The notes under the pieces: generated by a model
What the model was told of the DNA's origin: nothing
What the model saw: only the letters and a program-made list of their open reading frames with translations
Databases searched by the model: none
Shown here: positions 6,787 to 15,939 of the stretch, piece after piece
Position numbering within the stretch: position 1 is the first letter of the stretch
Layout: each line of letters begins with the position of its first letter
Source: Streptomyces inhibens
Lineage (GTDB): Bacteria; Actinomycetota; Actinomycetes; Streptomycetales; Streptomycetaceae
DNA length: 32,255 bases
NCBI RefSeq assembly: GCF_003389455.1
Contig: NZ_QUAC01000002.1
Coordinates: forward strand, 1 to 32,255
Direction: 5' to 3'
Position numbers and translations under genes: made by a program

Positions 6787-8313
6787 TCAGCGGGGGCGGT
6801 GGCGCTGGGTGCGATGGCCCCGTGAGCCGTCCGTCCCCAGCCAGCCGGCCAGCTTGCCGCCCTGGGAGACCGCCTGCAGCCGCCGCTCGGCGGCATCGCG
6901 CACCGGGTCGGTGGCGACCACCAGCAGCTCGTCGCCGCGCCGCAGCACCGTGGTGGGCGAGGGCACGAAGCTGGAGCCGTCCCGTACGACGAGGGTGACC
7001 GCGGCGCCCGCCGGCATCCGCAGCTCGCCGACCTCGACGCCGTGCATACGGGACCCCGGCCCGATGGACGTGGACAGCAGATGGCCGCGCAGCCGCTCCA
7101 GGGGCGCGGACTCGATGCCCAGGTCGGCGGCCTCCTCGCCGTCGCCCAGCCGCAGCCGCCGGGCGAGCCAGGGCAGTGTCGGCCCCTGGACGAGGGTGTA
7201 GACGACGACCAGGACGAAGACGATGTTGAAGACCCGTTCGCTGCCGGGGACGTCGCCCACCATCGGGATGGTGGCCAGCACAATCGGGACCGCGCCGCGC
7301 AGGCCGGCCCACGACAGCAGGGTCTTCTCCCGCCAGGGCACCCGGAAGGGCGCCAGCGCGACGAACACGGACGTCGGCCGGGCCACGATCGTCAGGATCA
7401 TGCCGATGACCAGCGCCGGGACGATGTCGTCGATCAGGTTGTGCGGGGTCACCAGCAGGCCCAGCAGGACGAACATGCCGATCTGGCCGATCCAGCCGAG
7501 GCCTTCGGCGAAGCCGCGGGTGGCCGGTGAGTGCGGCAGTTTGGCGTTGCCGAGGATCACCGCGGCCAGATAGACGGCGAGGAAGCCGGAGCCGTGCGCC
7601 AGTGCGCCGGCCGCGTAGGCGGAGACCGCGATGGCCATGACGGCGATCGGATAGAGGCCGGAGGCGGGCAGCGCCACATGCCGCATGCCGTACGCGCCGA
7701 GCCAGCCGATGGCCAGTCCGATGGCGGCGCCGATCGCCAGCTCCAGGGTGATCTCGCCGAGCAGGGTGTACCAGTGATCGACCGGACCCGAGGTGGAGAA
7801 GGCGACGACGAGGATGACCACCGGGGCGTCGTTGAAGCCGGATTCGGCTTCCAGTACGCCCGTCAGGCGGGCCGGCAGCGGCACGCTGCGCAGGACCGAG
7901 AAGACGGCCGCGGCATCCGTCGAGGAGACCACGGCGCCGATCAGCAGCGCCTGGCGCCAGTCAAGTCCGGCCAGATAGTGCGCTCCGGCCGCGGTGACCC
8001 CCACGCTCACCGCGACGCCGACCGTCGAAAGCGCCGCCGCCCGGGGCAGCGCCGGTTTGATCTCCTTCCATTTGGTGCCCAGACCGCCCTCGGCGAGGAT
8101 CACGACCAGCGCGGCATAGCCCAGGAGTTGGGTCAGCTCGGCGTTGTCGAAGATGACGCCGCCAGGCCCGTCCTGTCCTATGGCAACGCCTATCCCCAGG
8201 TAAATGAGCAGGCTGGGGAGCCCGCTGCGCGAGGAGAGCCGTACCGCGGCGACCGCAATGAGCAGTACGAGCGAGCAGATCAGCAGGAGTTCGTTGAGGT
8301 GGTCGACAGTCAG
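6787..8313 (-). CDS. CPA1-family potassium (or sodium)/proton antiporter with C-terminal TrkA-C domain
   Basis: About 508 aa. The membrane part has some 12-13 helices. CPA motifs are STDAAAVF (131-138), ESGFNDAP (157-164, with the transport Asp in the FND step) and, near residue 340, SWAGLRGAVPIVLA. After the last helix comes a linker and a TrkA-C-like domain (LRMPAGAAVTLVVRDG ... RRGDELLVVATD), as in YcgO/CvrA/NhaP2 antiporters, where it gates transport by binding a nucleotide. The first ATG/GTG in frame (GTG at 8103) would start inside a membrane helix. Sequence from CTG at 8313 codes for the missing first helices (TVDHLNELLLICSLVLL), and AGGAAGGA lies seven bases upstream, so CTG is the likely start. 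Confidence 0.88.
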   Translation of the reverse strand: MTVDHLNELLLICSLVLLIAVAAVRLSSRSGLPSLLIYLGIGVAIGQDGPGGVIFDNAELTQLLGYAALVVILAEGGLGTKWKEIKPALPRAAALSTVGVAVSVGVTAAGAHYLAGLDWRQALLIGAVVSSTDAAAVFSVLRSVPLPARLTGVLEAESGFNDAPVVILVVAFSTSGPVDHWYTLLGEITLELAIGAAIGLAIGWLGAYGMRHVALPASGLYPIAVMAIAVSAYAAGALAHGSGFLAVYLAAVILGNAKLPHSPATRGFAEGLGWIGQIGMFVLLGLLVTPHNLIDDIVPALVIGMILTIVARPTSVFVALAPFRVPWREKTLLSWAGLRGAVPIVLATIPMVGDVPGSERVFNIVFVLVVVYTLVQGPTLPWLARRLRLGDGEEAADLGIESAPLERLRGHLLSTSIGPGSRMHGVEVGELRMPAGAAVTLVVRDGSSFVPSPTTVLRRGDELLVVATDPVRDAAERRLQAVSQGGKLAGWLGTDGSRGHRTQRHRPR

Positions 8314-8370
8314 GAGCTGGTCCTTCCTCGCACGGGTCCGGTCGGGTGGGCTCGGGGTCGGCTTTCCTTA

Positions 8371-8415
8371 CCGTATCTAGTTACTGAGACTAACAATTTA
8401 CCATTGCTTGAAAGT
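8371..8415. promoter_or_regulatory. AT-rich divergent promoter patch with a small dyad
   Basis: Between the divergent antiporter and acylase genes lies one of the few AT-rich patches of the window. It contains GTTACTGAGACTAAC (8380-8394), whose GTTA/TAAC ends are inverted about a 7-base centre. It may hold the antiporter promoter and a regulator site; I cannot assign a sigma factor or regulator. Confidence 0.3.
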
Positions 8416-8508
8416 TGGATGTGCTGGCAGTGACTCCGCGTAGGGGTCGCCGAACCCGTGCGCCTATGGTTGCTCCAGCACTCCCACCCTGCCCCTCGAA
8501 GGACAGAG

Positions 8509-11232
8509 ATGCCCGCCAACAAGTCCGGCCCAGTCCCCAGGAAGAAGAAGGGGCGGCGCGGCCGCCTCGTCGCGATCACGGTCGTGCTGCTGCTCGTGGC
8601 GGGCATCGGCTTCGGCGCGTTCTGGGGTGTCAGTACCGTACGCGCGTCGTTCCCGCAGACCACCGGCTCGCTCAAACTCCCGGGCCTGACCAACCCGGTG
8701 GACGTCACCCGCGATGCCAACGGCATTCCGCAGATCTACGCGGACACCGACGAAGACCTCTTCCGCGCCCAGGGATACGTCCAGGCCCAGGACCGTTTCT
8801 GGGAGATGGACGTCCGGCGGCACATGACCGCCGGCCGGCTCTCGGAGATGTTCGGCAAGAGCCAGGTCAAGACCGACTCGTTCCTGCGCACCCTCGGCTG
8901 GCACGAGGTGGCGCAGAAGGAGTACGACACCAAGCTGTCGCCCAGCACCAAGAAGTACCTGCAGGCCTACTCCGCGGGCGTCAACGCCTACCTCAAGGAC
9001 CACAAGGGCTCGGCGCTGTCCCTGGAGTACGCGGCGCTGGACTTCGAGAACGACTACCAGCCCGAGAAGTGGACGCCGGTCGACTCGGTGGCCTGGCTCA
9101 AGGCGATGGCCTGGGACCTGCGCGGCAATATGCAGGAAGAGATCGACCGCTCCCTGATGGCCAGCCGCTTCACGCCGGCGCAGATCGCCCAGCTCTACCC
9201 GGCATACCCGTACAAGCGGAACAAACCGATCGTCGACGGTGGCGCGGTCGCCCCCGCCACCAAGGAGTTCACGCCCAAGGGCTCGGCCAACGCCGCCCCC
9301 GCCGGCCCCGGAACCGCGGCCGCCGGCCTGCAGTCGCAGCTGTCCTCGCTCTCCAAGTCCCTTGACGAGATCCCGGCGCTGCTCGGCCCCAACGGCAACG
9401 GCATCGGCTCCAACTCCTGGGTCGTCTCCGGTGCGCACACCACCACCCGCAAGCCGCTGCTCGCCAACGACCCGCACCTGGCACCGCAGATGCCCTCGCT
9501 CTGGTACCAGATGGGCCTGCACTGCCGCGCCACCGGCCCCAAGTGCAACTACGACGTCTCCGGCTTCACCTTCTCCGGCATGCCCGGCGTCGTCATCGGC
9601 CACAACCAGGACATCTCCTGGGGCATGACCAACCTGGGTGCGGATGTCACCGATCTGTACCTGGAGAAGATCAACGCCGACGGGTACCTCTTCGACAACA
9701 AGCAGCGGCCGTTCCTCACGCGCAAGGAGACCATCAAGGTCGCCGGCGGTGAGAGCCACGAGATCACCGTCCGGTCCACCAACAACGGGCCGATCGTCTC
9801 CGACCGCGACGACGAGCTCGGCAACGTCGGCAAGGACGCCCCGGTCGGCAACGCCGCACCGGACCGCGGCGACGGCTACGCCGTCTCGCTGCGCTGGACC
9901 GCGCTGGACCCCGGCAAGTCCATGGACGCCGTCCTCGAACTCGACCGCGCGAAGGACTGGAACGCATTCCGCAAGGCCGCCGGCCATTTCGAGGTCCCGT
10001 CCCAGAACCTGATCTACGCCGACACCAAGGGCAACATCGGCTACCAGGCTCCCGGCCGGATCCCGGTCCGCGGCAAGGGCGACGGCCACTTCGACGGCAC
10101 CTACCCGGCGCCCGGCTGGGACCCGAAGTACCGGTGGAACGGCTACATCCCGCAAAAGGCCCTGCCGTACGAGTACAACCCCAAGCGCGGCTACATCGTC
10201 ACCGCCAACCAGGCCGTCGTCGACGAGAAGTACCCCTACCTCCTCACCAAGGACTGGGGCTACGGCTCCCGCAGCCAGCGGATCAACGACCTCATCGAGT
10301 CGAAGATCAAGGACGGCAGCAAGGTCTCCACGGACGATATGCAGGCCTTCCAGAAGGACAACAGCAGCGAGATCGCCCGGCTGCTGACGCCCTACCTGAC
10401 GAAGATCGACATCAAGGACAAGTACGTCCGCGACGCCCAACAGCTGCTGGAGGGCTGGGACTTCACCCAGGAGCCCGACTCCGCCGCGGCCGCCTACTTC
10501 AACGCCGTCTGGCGCAACACCCTCAAGCTCGCCTTCGGCAACAAGATGCCCAAGGAGCTGCGCGTCGAGGGACAGTGCCTCAACGTCCGCCCGTCCAGTG
10601 AGACCGGCCCCGCCGACGACCTCGACAAGCTGGTCCGCGAATGCGGCGAGCGGGCCGGCGACACCGCCCAGCCCGACGGCGGTGACCGCTGGTACGAGGT
10701 CGTCCGCACCATCATCGACGAGCCCGACAACGCCTGGTGGAAGACCGAGGACCGGCCCGGCCGCCCCGGCGACAAGAACCGCGACCAGCTCCTCGCGCAC
10801 GCCATGAAGGACGCGCGCTACGAGCTGACCTCCAAGCTCGGCAAGAACATCGACAACTGGAGCTGGGGCCGGCTGCACCAGATGTTCCTGAAGAACCAGA
10901 CCCTGGGCACCGACGGCCCCGGCATCCTCCAGGGCCTGTTCAACCGCGGCCCCTGGAACGTCGGCGGCGGTGAGGCCGCGGTCGACGCCACCGGCTGGAA
11001 CGCCGCGGGCGGCTACAAGGTCACCTGGGTCCCGTCGATGCGGATGGTCGTCAACCTCGCCGAGCTCGACAAGTCCCGCTGGATCAACCTCACCGGCGCC
11101 TCCGGCCACGCCTACGACGCGCACTACTACGACCAGACCGACAAGTGGGCCAAGGGCGAACTGCTGCCCTGGGCATTCAGCGAAGAGGCCGTCAAGAAGG
11201 CGGGCAAGGACACGCTGACGCTGTCGCCGTAG
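8509..11232 (+). CDS. penicillin acylase family Ntn hydrolase, membrane-anchored
   Basis: 907 aa. A basic start (RKKKGRRGR) and one hydrophobic segment (about residues 20-38) make a signal anchor, so the enzyme should sit on the outer face of the membrane. The alpha chain has the family sequence PVDVTRDANGIPQIYA and the AQGYVQAQDRFWEMD region. A Pro/Ala/Gly-rich spacer peptide (about 240-295) leads to the autoproteolysis site GIG-SNSW: Gly300/Ser301, Ser301 becoming the N-terminal nucleophile of the beta chain. The family cleaves amide bonds of acylated amines (beta-lactams, acyl-homoserine lactones, lipopeptides); this substrate is unknown. ATG at 8509 has GAAGGA upstream. Single-gene unit with a strong terminator. 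Confidence 0.93.
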   Translation: MPANKSGPVPRKKKGRRGRLVAITVVLLLVAGIGFGAFWGVSTVRASFPQTTGSLKLPGLTNPVDVTRDANGIPQIYADTDEDLFRAQGYVQAQDRFWEMDVRRHMTAGRLSEMFGKSQVKTDSFLRTLGWHEVAQKEYDTKLSPSTKKYLQAYSAGVNAYLKDHKGSALSLEYAALDFENDYQPEKWTPVDSVAWLKAMAWDLRGNMQEEIDRSLMASRFTPAQIAQLYPAYPYKRNKPIVDGGAVAPATKEFTPKGSANAAPAGPGTAAAGLQSQLSSLSKSLDEIPALLGPNGNGIGSNSWVVSGAHTTTRKPLLANDPHLAPQMPSLWYQMGLHCRATGPKCNYDVSGFTFSGMPGVVIGHNQDISWGMTNLGADVTDLYLEKINADGYLFDNKQRPFLTRKETIKVAGGESHEITVRSTNNGPIVSDRDDELGNVGKDAPVGNAAPDRGDGYAVSLRWTALDPGKSMDAVLELDRAKDWNAFRKAAGHFEVPSQNLIYADTKGNIGYQAPGRIPVRGKGDGHFDGTYPAPGWDPKYRWNGYIPQKALPYEYNPKRGYIVTANQAVVDEKYPYLLTKDWGYGSRSQRINDLIESKIKDGSKVSTDDMQAFQKDNSSEIARLLTPYLTKIDIKDKYVRDAQQLLEGWDFTQEPDSAAAAYFNAVWRNTLKLAFGNKMPKELRVEGQCLNVRPSSETGPADDLDKLVRECGERAGDTAQPDGGDRWYEVVRTIIDEPDNAWWKTEDRPGRPGDKNRDQLLAHAMKDARYELTSKLGKNIDNWSWGRLHQMFLKNQTLGTDGPGILQGLFNRGPWNVGGGEAAVDATGWNAAGGYKVTWVPSMRMVVNLAELDKSRWINLTGASGHAYDAHYYDQTDKWAKGELLPWAFSEEAVKKAGKDTLTLSP

Positions 11233-11270
11233 GGGCGGGCGGCCGTCCCGCCGTCACACAGTGAGTGCCG

Positions 11271-11312
11271 CGCCGTCGGGCGGGCCGGAGGGTTCCGGTC
11301 CGCCCGACGGCG
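11271..11312. terminator. bidirectional hairpin terminator between acylase and cyclo-ligase genes
   Basis: CGCCGTCGGGCGGGCC (11271-11286) pairs with GGTCCGCCCGACGGCG (11297-11312), 16 positions with a single G-T pair and a 10-base loop. On the plus side it is followed by TTTCTG. It lies 39 bp after the acylase stop and 15 bp after the convergent cyclo-ligase stop. Confidence 0.88.
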
Positions 11313-11327
11313 TTTCTGCGCCGCAGG

Positions 11328-11966
11328 TCAGACGCCCGTACGCCCCTGCGGCGCCGCGAAGCGGTGCACCCCCGAGGGCGTCACCGCGGCATGTACATGC
11401 CGGTCGTGCGGCTCGGCCGGCACCTCGTCCAGCACCTCCGCGTCGTAGAGCAGCACCACCAGCGACGCCCGCGCCCCGGCCCGCTCCAGCCGCGCCAGCA
11501 CCCGGTCGTACGAGCCGCCCCCGCGCCCCAGCCGCAGCCCCCGCCGGTCCACCGCGAGCCCCGGCAGCAGCACCACATCCGCCCGGGTGACGGCCTCGGG
11601 GCCCAGCCGCTCGCCGTCCGGCTCCAGCAGCCCCCGGCCCGCCCGTACGAGCCGCCCGGCGCCCTCGTAGCGCGCCCAGTCCAGATCGTTGTCCGGCAGC
11701 AGTACGGGCAGCAGCACCCGCACCCCGGCCGCCCGCAGCCGGTCGAGCAGGGCGCGGGTGGAGGGCTCGCCGCCTATGGAGACATACGCGGCGACGGTCG
11801 GCGGGGTGGCGGGCGACGGGGCGGCGCCCGGTGCCAACTCGTCCAGCTCCAGGGTCCGTCGGGCCAGCTCCTCGCCCGCCGCCGCGATGACATCCGGCGG
11901 CAACGCTCTCCTTACCTCCAGGAGATCCCGTCGCAACCTGCGCTTTCTATCGTGACCAATGCTCAC
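11328..11966 (-). CDS. 5-formyltetrahydrofolate cyclo-ligase
   Basis: 212-aa cytosolic enzyme that uses ATP to convert 5-formyl-THF to 5,10-methenyl-THF, returning the stored folate to one-carbon metabolism. It has the N-terminal basic helix KRRLRRDLLEVRRAL with the ATP-binding arginines, VAAYVSIGGEPSTRALLDRL (58-77), VLLPVLLPDNDLDWARY, and the family signature LRLGRGGGSYDR (about 144-155). GTG at 11966 is the likely start, with GGGAG and AAGGG within 20 bases upstream. It is divergent from galU with a 69-bp gap to the galU ATG at 12036. The same adjacency (Rv0992c-Rv0993) is found in mycobacteria. Confidence 0.92.
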   Translation of the reverse strand: MSIGHDRKRRLRRDLLEVRRALPPDVIAAAGEELARRTLELDELAPGAAPSPATPPTVAAYVSIGGEPSTRALLDRLRAAGVRVLLPVLLPDNDLDWARYEGAGRLVRAGRGLLEPDGERLGPEAVTRADVVLLPGLAVDRRGLRLGRGGGSYDRVLARLERAGARASLVVLLYDAEVLDEVPAEPHDRHVHAAVTPSGVHRFAAPQGRTGV

Positions 11967-12047
11967 TGTGTGCCCTTGCTCCCGCTCTCATGCTCTATTC
12001 ACCGGACCCTCATCATCGTTCCGATAGGGCCGGTTATGGTGTCGCGC

Positions 12048-12950
12048 ATGACCCCATCGCACACACGGATCAGCAAGGCTGTCATCCCAGCAGCCGGCCT
12101 CGGCACCAGGTTTCTCCCCGCCACAAAGGCCACACCCAAGGAGATGCTCCCGGTCGTCGACAAGCCCGCCATCCAGTACGTGGTGGAGGAGGCGGCCGCC
12201 GCCGGGCTCTCCGACGTCCTGATGGTGACCGGCCGCAACAAGCGCCCCCTTGAGGACCACTTCGACCGTAACTACGAGCTCGAAGAGGCCCTGCACCGCA
12301 AGGGCGACGAGTCCCGGCTCGCCAAGGTCCAGGAGTCCAGCGACCTGGCGACCATGCACTACGTACGGCAGGGCGACCCCAAGGGCCTGGGCCACGCGGT
12401 GCTGTGCGCCGCCCCGCACGTCGGCGACCAGCCCTTCGCGGTCCTCCTCGGCGACGACCTGATCGACCCCCGCGACCCGCTGCTGCAGCGCATGGTCGAG
12501 GTGCAGGAGCAGCACGGCGGCTCCGTCATCGCCCTCATGGAGGTCGACCCGGCGCAGATCCACCTCTACGGCTGCGCGGCCGCCACCCCCACCGGCGACG
12601 ACGACCTCGTGATCGTCTCCGACCTGGTCGAGAAGCCCGACCCGGCCGAGGCCCCCAGCAACCTCGCCATCATCGGCCGCTACGTCCTCGACCCGGCCGT
12701 CTTCGAGGTGCTGCGCAAGACCGACCCGGGCCGCGGCGGCGAGATCCAGCTCACCGACGCCCTCCAGGCGCTGGCCGCCGACCCCGCCCTGGGCGGCCCG
12801 GTGCACGGCGTGATCTTCAAGGGCCGCCGCTATGACACCGGTGACCGCGGCGACTATCTGCGTGCCATTGTCCGACTGGCATGCGAACGTGAAGACCTGG
12901 GCCCCGACTTCCGGACCTGGCTTCGCAGTTACGTCACCGAGGAGATGTAG
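12048..12950 (+). CDS. galU: UTP-glucose-1-phosphate uridylyltransferase
   Basis: 300-aa cytosolic enzyme making UDP-glucose from UTP and glucose-1-phosphate for cell-wall and trehalose/glycan synthesis. The nucleotide-binding start is AVIPAAGLGTRFLPATKATP (11-30), followed by KEMLPVVDKPAIQYVVEEA (31-49). The metal/sugar strand is FAVLLGDDLID (about 128-138). VEKPDP, GRYVLDPAVFE and GEIQLTDALQ follow, and YDTGDRGDYLRA is near the C-terminus. ATG at 12048 fits the usual family start; ATG at 12036 in the same frame would add four residues. Neither has a clear ribosome site. First gene of a close-packed plus-strand run: its end carries the ribosome site of moeA. Confidence 0.95.
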   Translation: MTPSHTRISKAVIPAAGLGTRFLPATKATPKEMLPVVDKPAIQYVVEEAAAAGLSDVLMVTGRNKRPLEDHFDRNYELEEALHRKGDESRLAKVQESSDLATMHYVRQGDPKGLGHAVLCAAPHVGDQPFAVLLGDDLIDPRDPLLQRMVEVQEQHGGSVIALMEVDPAQIHLYGCAAATPTGDDDLVIVSDLVEKPDPAEAPSNLAIIGRYVLDPAVFEVLRKTDPGRGGEIQLTDALQALAADPALGGPVHGVIFKGRRYDTGDRGDYLRAIVRLACEREDLGPDFRTWLRSYVTEEM

Positions 12951-12954
12951 GACG

Positions 12955-14271
12955 TTGAACCCCGCCACCGGCCAGACCAGCCACCCGGACCGCGTCTGGT
13001 CGGTGGCCGAGCATCTCGACGACGTCCTGTCGAAGATCGAACCGCTCGACCCGATCGAGCTGCAGCTCCCGGACGCCCAGGGCTGCGTCCTGGTCGAGGA
13101 CATCACGGTCCCCGTCGCCCTGCCGCCCTTCGACAACAGCTCCATGGACGGCTATGCCGTCCGCGTCGCCGATGTCGCGGGCGCCGCGGAAGGGGCGCCC
13201 GTCGCCCTGACCGTCATCGGCGATGTCGCGGCGGGCAGCGGTGAGCTGCCCGAGGTCGGCCCCGGCCAGGCCGCCCGCATCATGACCGGCGCCCCGGTGC
13301 CGCCCGGCGCCGACGCCGTCGTCCCCGTCGAGTGGACCGACGGCGGCACGGGCGAGGGACCGGCCGCCACGATGCGCGCCCACAGCGCCGCCCCCCAGGA
13401 CGCCGGCGGCGAGGTCCTGGTCCACCGCCCGGTGGCCGCCGGAGCCCACATCCGCGCCCGCGGCAGCGACGTCGGCGCGGGCGAGCCGGCCCTGGCGGCG
13501 GGCACGGTGCTCGGCCCGTCCCAGATCGGACTGCTCGCCGCCATCGGCCGCGGCACGGTCCGGGTACGCCCCCGCGCCCGCGTCGTGGTGATGTCGACCG
13601 GCAGCGAACTGGTCCAGCCCGGCGAGGCGTTGGGCCCCGGCCAGATCTACGACTCCAACAGCTTCCAGCTCACCGCCGCCGCCCGCGCCGCCGGAGCCAT
13701 CGCCTACCGCGTCGGCGCCGTCGCCGACGACGCCGAGACCCTGCGCTCCACACTGGAGGACCAGCTCATCCGGGCCGACATCCTCGTCACCAGCGGCGGC
13801 GTCAGCGTCGGCGCGTACGACGTGGTCAAGGAGACCCTGGCCGGCCTCTCCGGGGAGGAGGGGCAGGTGGAGTTCCGCAAGCTCGCCATGCAGCCCGGCA
13901 AGCCCCAGGGCTTCGGCCTCATCGGCCCCGACCGCATCCCGCTGCTCGCCCTGCCCGGCAACCCCGTCAGCTCGTACGTCTCCTTCGAGCTGTTCGTACG
14001 CCCCGCCATCCGCGCCCTCATGGGCCTGCCCGGGATCCACCGCCCCACCACCCCCGCCCGCTGCACCGACGCCATCGCCTCCTCGCCCAAGGGCAAGCGG
14101 CAGTTCCTGCGCGGTTCCTACGACCCCGACGCCGGCACGGTCACCCCGGTCGGCGGCGCCGGCTCCCACCTGATCAAGGCCATGGCGCACGCCAATGCGC
14201 TGATCATCGTCCCCGAGGACGTCACCGAGGTCGCCGAGGGCGGAGCGGTGGACGTCGTCCTGCTCGGGTAG
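12955..14271 (+). CDS. moeA: MoeA / gephyrin-like protein (molybdopterin molybdotransferase or division scaffold Glp)
   Basis: 438 aa, full-length MoeA fold. [11 protein letters not shown] (59-69), [15 protein letters not shown] (112-126), TGSEL (215-219), the MPT-binding loop [10 protein letters not shown] (280-289) and [14 protein letters not shown] in domain III are all present. MoeA inserts molybdate into adenylated molybdopterin. In corynebacteria a MoeA homologue from the equivalent locus, Glp, instead bridges FtsZ and the membrane receptor GlpR; this protein and the nearby sepX are the matching pair. Start is TTG at 12955, four bases after the galU stop, with GAGGAG nine bases upstream inside galU; no closer ATG exists. 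Followed by moaC and mog, so a cofactor role remains equally possible. Confidence 0.88.
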   Translation: MNPATGQTSHPDRVWSVAEHLDDVLSKIEPLDPIELQLPDAQGCVLVEDITVPVALPPFDNSSMDGYAVRVADVAGAAEGAPVALTVIGDVAAGSGELPEVGPGQAARIMTGAPVPPGADAVVPVEWTDGGTGEGPAATMRAHSAAPQDAGGEVLVHRPVAAGAHIRARGSDVGAGEPALAAGTVLGPSQIGLLAAIGRGTVRVRPRARVVVMSTGSELVQPGEALGPGQIYDSNSFQLTAAARAAGAIAYRVGAVADDAETLRSTLEDQLIRADILVTSGGVSVGAYDVVKETLAGLSGEEGQVEFRKLAMQPGKPQGFGLIGPDRIPLLALPGNPVSSYVSFELFVRPAIRALMGLPGIHRPTTPARCTDAIASSPKGKRQFLRGSYDPDAGTVTPVGGAGSHLIKAMAHANALIIVPEDVTEVAEGGAVDVVLLG

Positions 14272-14330
14272 CCCGTCGCCGCCGGGGGTACGGTGTCGTC
14301 CCACAGGCGGCAGTTTGGACCGGGAGAACG

Positions 14331-14813
14331 ATGAGCAGCGGCCAGCAACACCTCACCCATCTCGACGCGGCGGGCGCGGCGCGGATGGTCGACGTCTCCG
14401 CGAAGGACGTCACCGCCCGCACGGCCCGGGCCCGCGGCCGCGTCCTGGTATCACCGCAGGTCATCGAGTTGCTGCGGGGCGAGGGCATGCCCAAGGGCGA
14501 TGCCCTGGCGACCGCCCGGATCGCCGGCATCATGGGCGCCAAGCGCACCCCCGAGCTGATCCCGCTCTGCCACCCGCTCGCCGTCTCCGGGGTGAAGGTC
14601 GACCTCTCGGTCACCGACGAAGCCGTCGAGATCACGGCCACGGTCAAGACCACCGACCGCACCGGCGTCGAGATGGAGGCGCTGACCGCCGTTTCCGTCG
14701 CCGCCCTCACCGTCGTCGACATGATCAAGGCCGTCGACAAGGCCGCGGTGATCTCCGACATCCGGGTCGAGGAGAAGACCGGCGGCAAGTCCGGCGACTG
14801 GAGCCGGTCATGA
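14331..14813 (+). CDS. moaC: cyclic pyranopterin monophosphate synthase MoaC
   Basis: 160 aa. Together with MoaA it converts GTP to cyclic pyranopterin monophosphate, the first stage of molybdenum cofactor synthesis. Diagnostic segments are [16 protein letters not shown] (19-34), [13 protein letters not shown] (71-83, with the active-site H81), [27 protein letters not shown] (111-137) with E114 and D130, and the C-terminal lysine-rich loop EEKTGGKSG. All residues I know to be needed are present. GGGAG lies 4 bases before ATG 14331. Its TGA overlaps the ATG of the next gene (ATGA), so mog is translationally coupled. Confidence 0.95.
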   Translation: MSSGQQHLTHLDAAGAARMVDVSAKDVTARTARARGRVLVSPQVIELLRGEGMPKGDALATARIAGIMGAKRTPELIPLCHPLAVSGVKVDLSVTDEAVEITATVKTTDRTGVEMEALTAVSVAALTVVDMIKAVDKAAVISDIRVEEKTGGKSGDWSRS

Positions 14814-15310
14814 GACCCGCCCGCGCCCTGGTCGTCACCGCCTCCAACCGCGCCGCGGCCGGCGTCTACGCCGACAAGGGCGGCCCGCTGCTCGCCGAGG
14901 GCCTGGCGGCCATGGGCTTCGAGGTCGACGGGCCGCAGGTCGTCGAGGACGGCGACCCGGTGGCGGCCGCCCTGCGCGCGGCCGTCGAAGCCCGCTACGA
15001 CGTCGTCCTCACCACCGGCGGCACCGGCGTCTCGCCCACCGACCGCACCCCCGAGGCCACCCGCCGGATCCTCGACTACGAGGTCCCCGGCATCCCCGAG
15101 GCGATCCGCGCCGCCGGCCGTACGAAGATCCCCACCGCCGCGCTCTCCCGCGGCCTGGCGGGCGTCGCCGGTACGACCCTGATCGTCAACCTTCCCGGCT
15201 CGACCGGCGGGGTCCGCGACGGCCTCGCCGTACTCGCCGACCTCCTGCCGCACGCCGTCGACCAGATCCGCGGCGGCGACCATCCCCGCTCTTCCGGGAG
15301 CCCGAACTGA
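14810..15310 (+). CDS. mog: MogA/MoaB-family molybdopterin adenylyltransferase
   Basis: 166 aa. It adenylates molybdopterin before molybdate insertion by MoeA. The nucleotide-binding signature is [20 protein letters not shown] (64-83) and the second is [15 protein letters not shown] (near 124-138), both complete. The N-terminal strand [20 protein letters not shown] is typical of the family. The start overlaps moaC by 4 bases (ATGA). moaC and mog next to moeA support a working cofactor pathway, although moaA, moaD and moaE are not in the window. MogA versus MoaB naming cannot be decided from sequence. Confidence 0.92.
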   Translation: MRPARALVVTASNRAAAGVYADKGGPLLAEGLAAMGFEVDGPQVVEDGDPVAAALRAAVEARYDVVLTTGGTGVSPTDRTPEATRRILDYEVPGIPEAIRAAGRTKIPTAALSRGLAGVAGTTLIVNLPGSTGGVRDGLAVLADLLPHAVDQIRGGDHPRSSGSPN

Positions 15311-15939
15311 ACGCGCCCTGGCCGGTGGTCCTGACGGACGGTGATGTCACCCTCCGCCCGATAAAGCTGCGCGACCAGCGGGCCTGGCGCGAGGTCAACC
15401 GCCGCAACCGCGACTGGCTGCGCCCCTGGGAAGCCACCATCCCACCGCCCCCGCCCGGCGTCGCCCCGCCACACCGGCCGACGTACCGCCAGATGGTCCG
15501 CCATCTGCGCGCCGAGGCGCACGCCGGCCGGATGCTGCCGTTCGTCGTCGAATACCAGGGCCGGCTCGTCGGCCAGCTGACGGTCGCCGGCATCACCTGG
15601 GGCTCCATGTGCTCCGGCCATGTCGGCTACTGGGTCGACCAGGAAGTCGCCGGCCGCGGCGTCATCCCGACCGCCGTCGCGCTCGCCGTCGACCACTGCT
15701 TCCGCACCGTGGGACTGCACCGCATCGAGATCTGCATTCGGCCGGAGAACATCCCCAGCCGACGGGTGGTCGAGAAACTCGGCTTTCGCGAAGAGGGCAT
15801 CAGACCGCGTTATCTCCACATCGACGGCGCCTGGCGCGACCATGCGGTTTTCGCCCTCACGGCGGAAGAGGCGGCCGAAGGCCTGCTCAACCGCTGGCGC
15901 CGGGAGAAACCCAGCACCCCAGGCACACCCCACAAATAA
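15307..15939 (+). CDS. rimJ: RimJ/RimL-like GNAT N-acetyltransferase
   Basis: About 210 aa, RimJ/RimL-type GNAT fold, which acetylates protein N-termini such as ribosomal S5 or other amines. It shows LRPIKLRDQRAWREVNRRNRDWL near the start, VEYQGRLVGQLTVAGI, the cofactor loop VAGRGVIPTAVAL, and NIPSRRVVEKLGFREEGIRPRYL near the C-terminus. The usual ATG/GTG choice would be GTG at 15325, which has no ribosome site. CTG at 15307 in the same frame has GGGAG six bases upstream and overlaps the mog stop, which fits a coupled start, so CTG is preferred. The gene sits between mog and sepX, as Rv0995 does before Rv0996 in M. tuberculosis. Confidence 0.88.
   Translation: MNAPWPVVLTDGDVTLRPIKLRDQRAWREVNRRNRDWLRPWEATIPPPPPGVAPPHRPTYRQMVRHLRAEAHAGRMLPFVVEYQGRLVGQLTVAGITWGSMCSGHVGYWVDQEVAGRGVIPTAVALAVDHCFRTVGLHRIEICIRPENIPSRRVVEKLGFREEGIRPRYLHIDGAWRDHAVFALTAEEAAEGLLNRWRREKPSTPGTPHK

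Noticed and set aside
8464..11124. 886-residue open frame on the minus strand opposite the acylase gene
   Set aside because: Mirror of GC-rich codon use; composition is Val/Gly/Asp/Leu filler without motifs, while the plus strand encodes a complete acylase with autoprocessing site.
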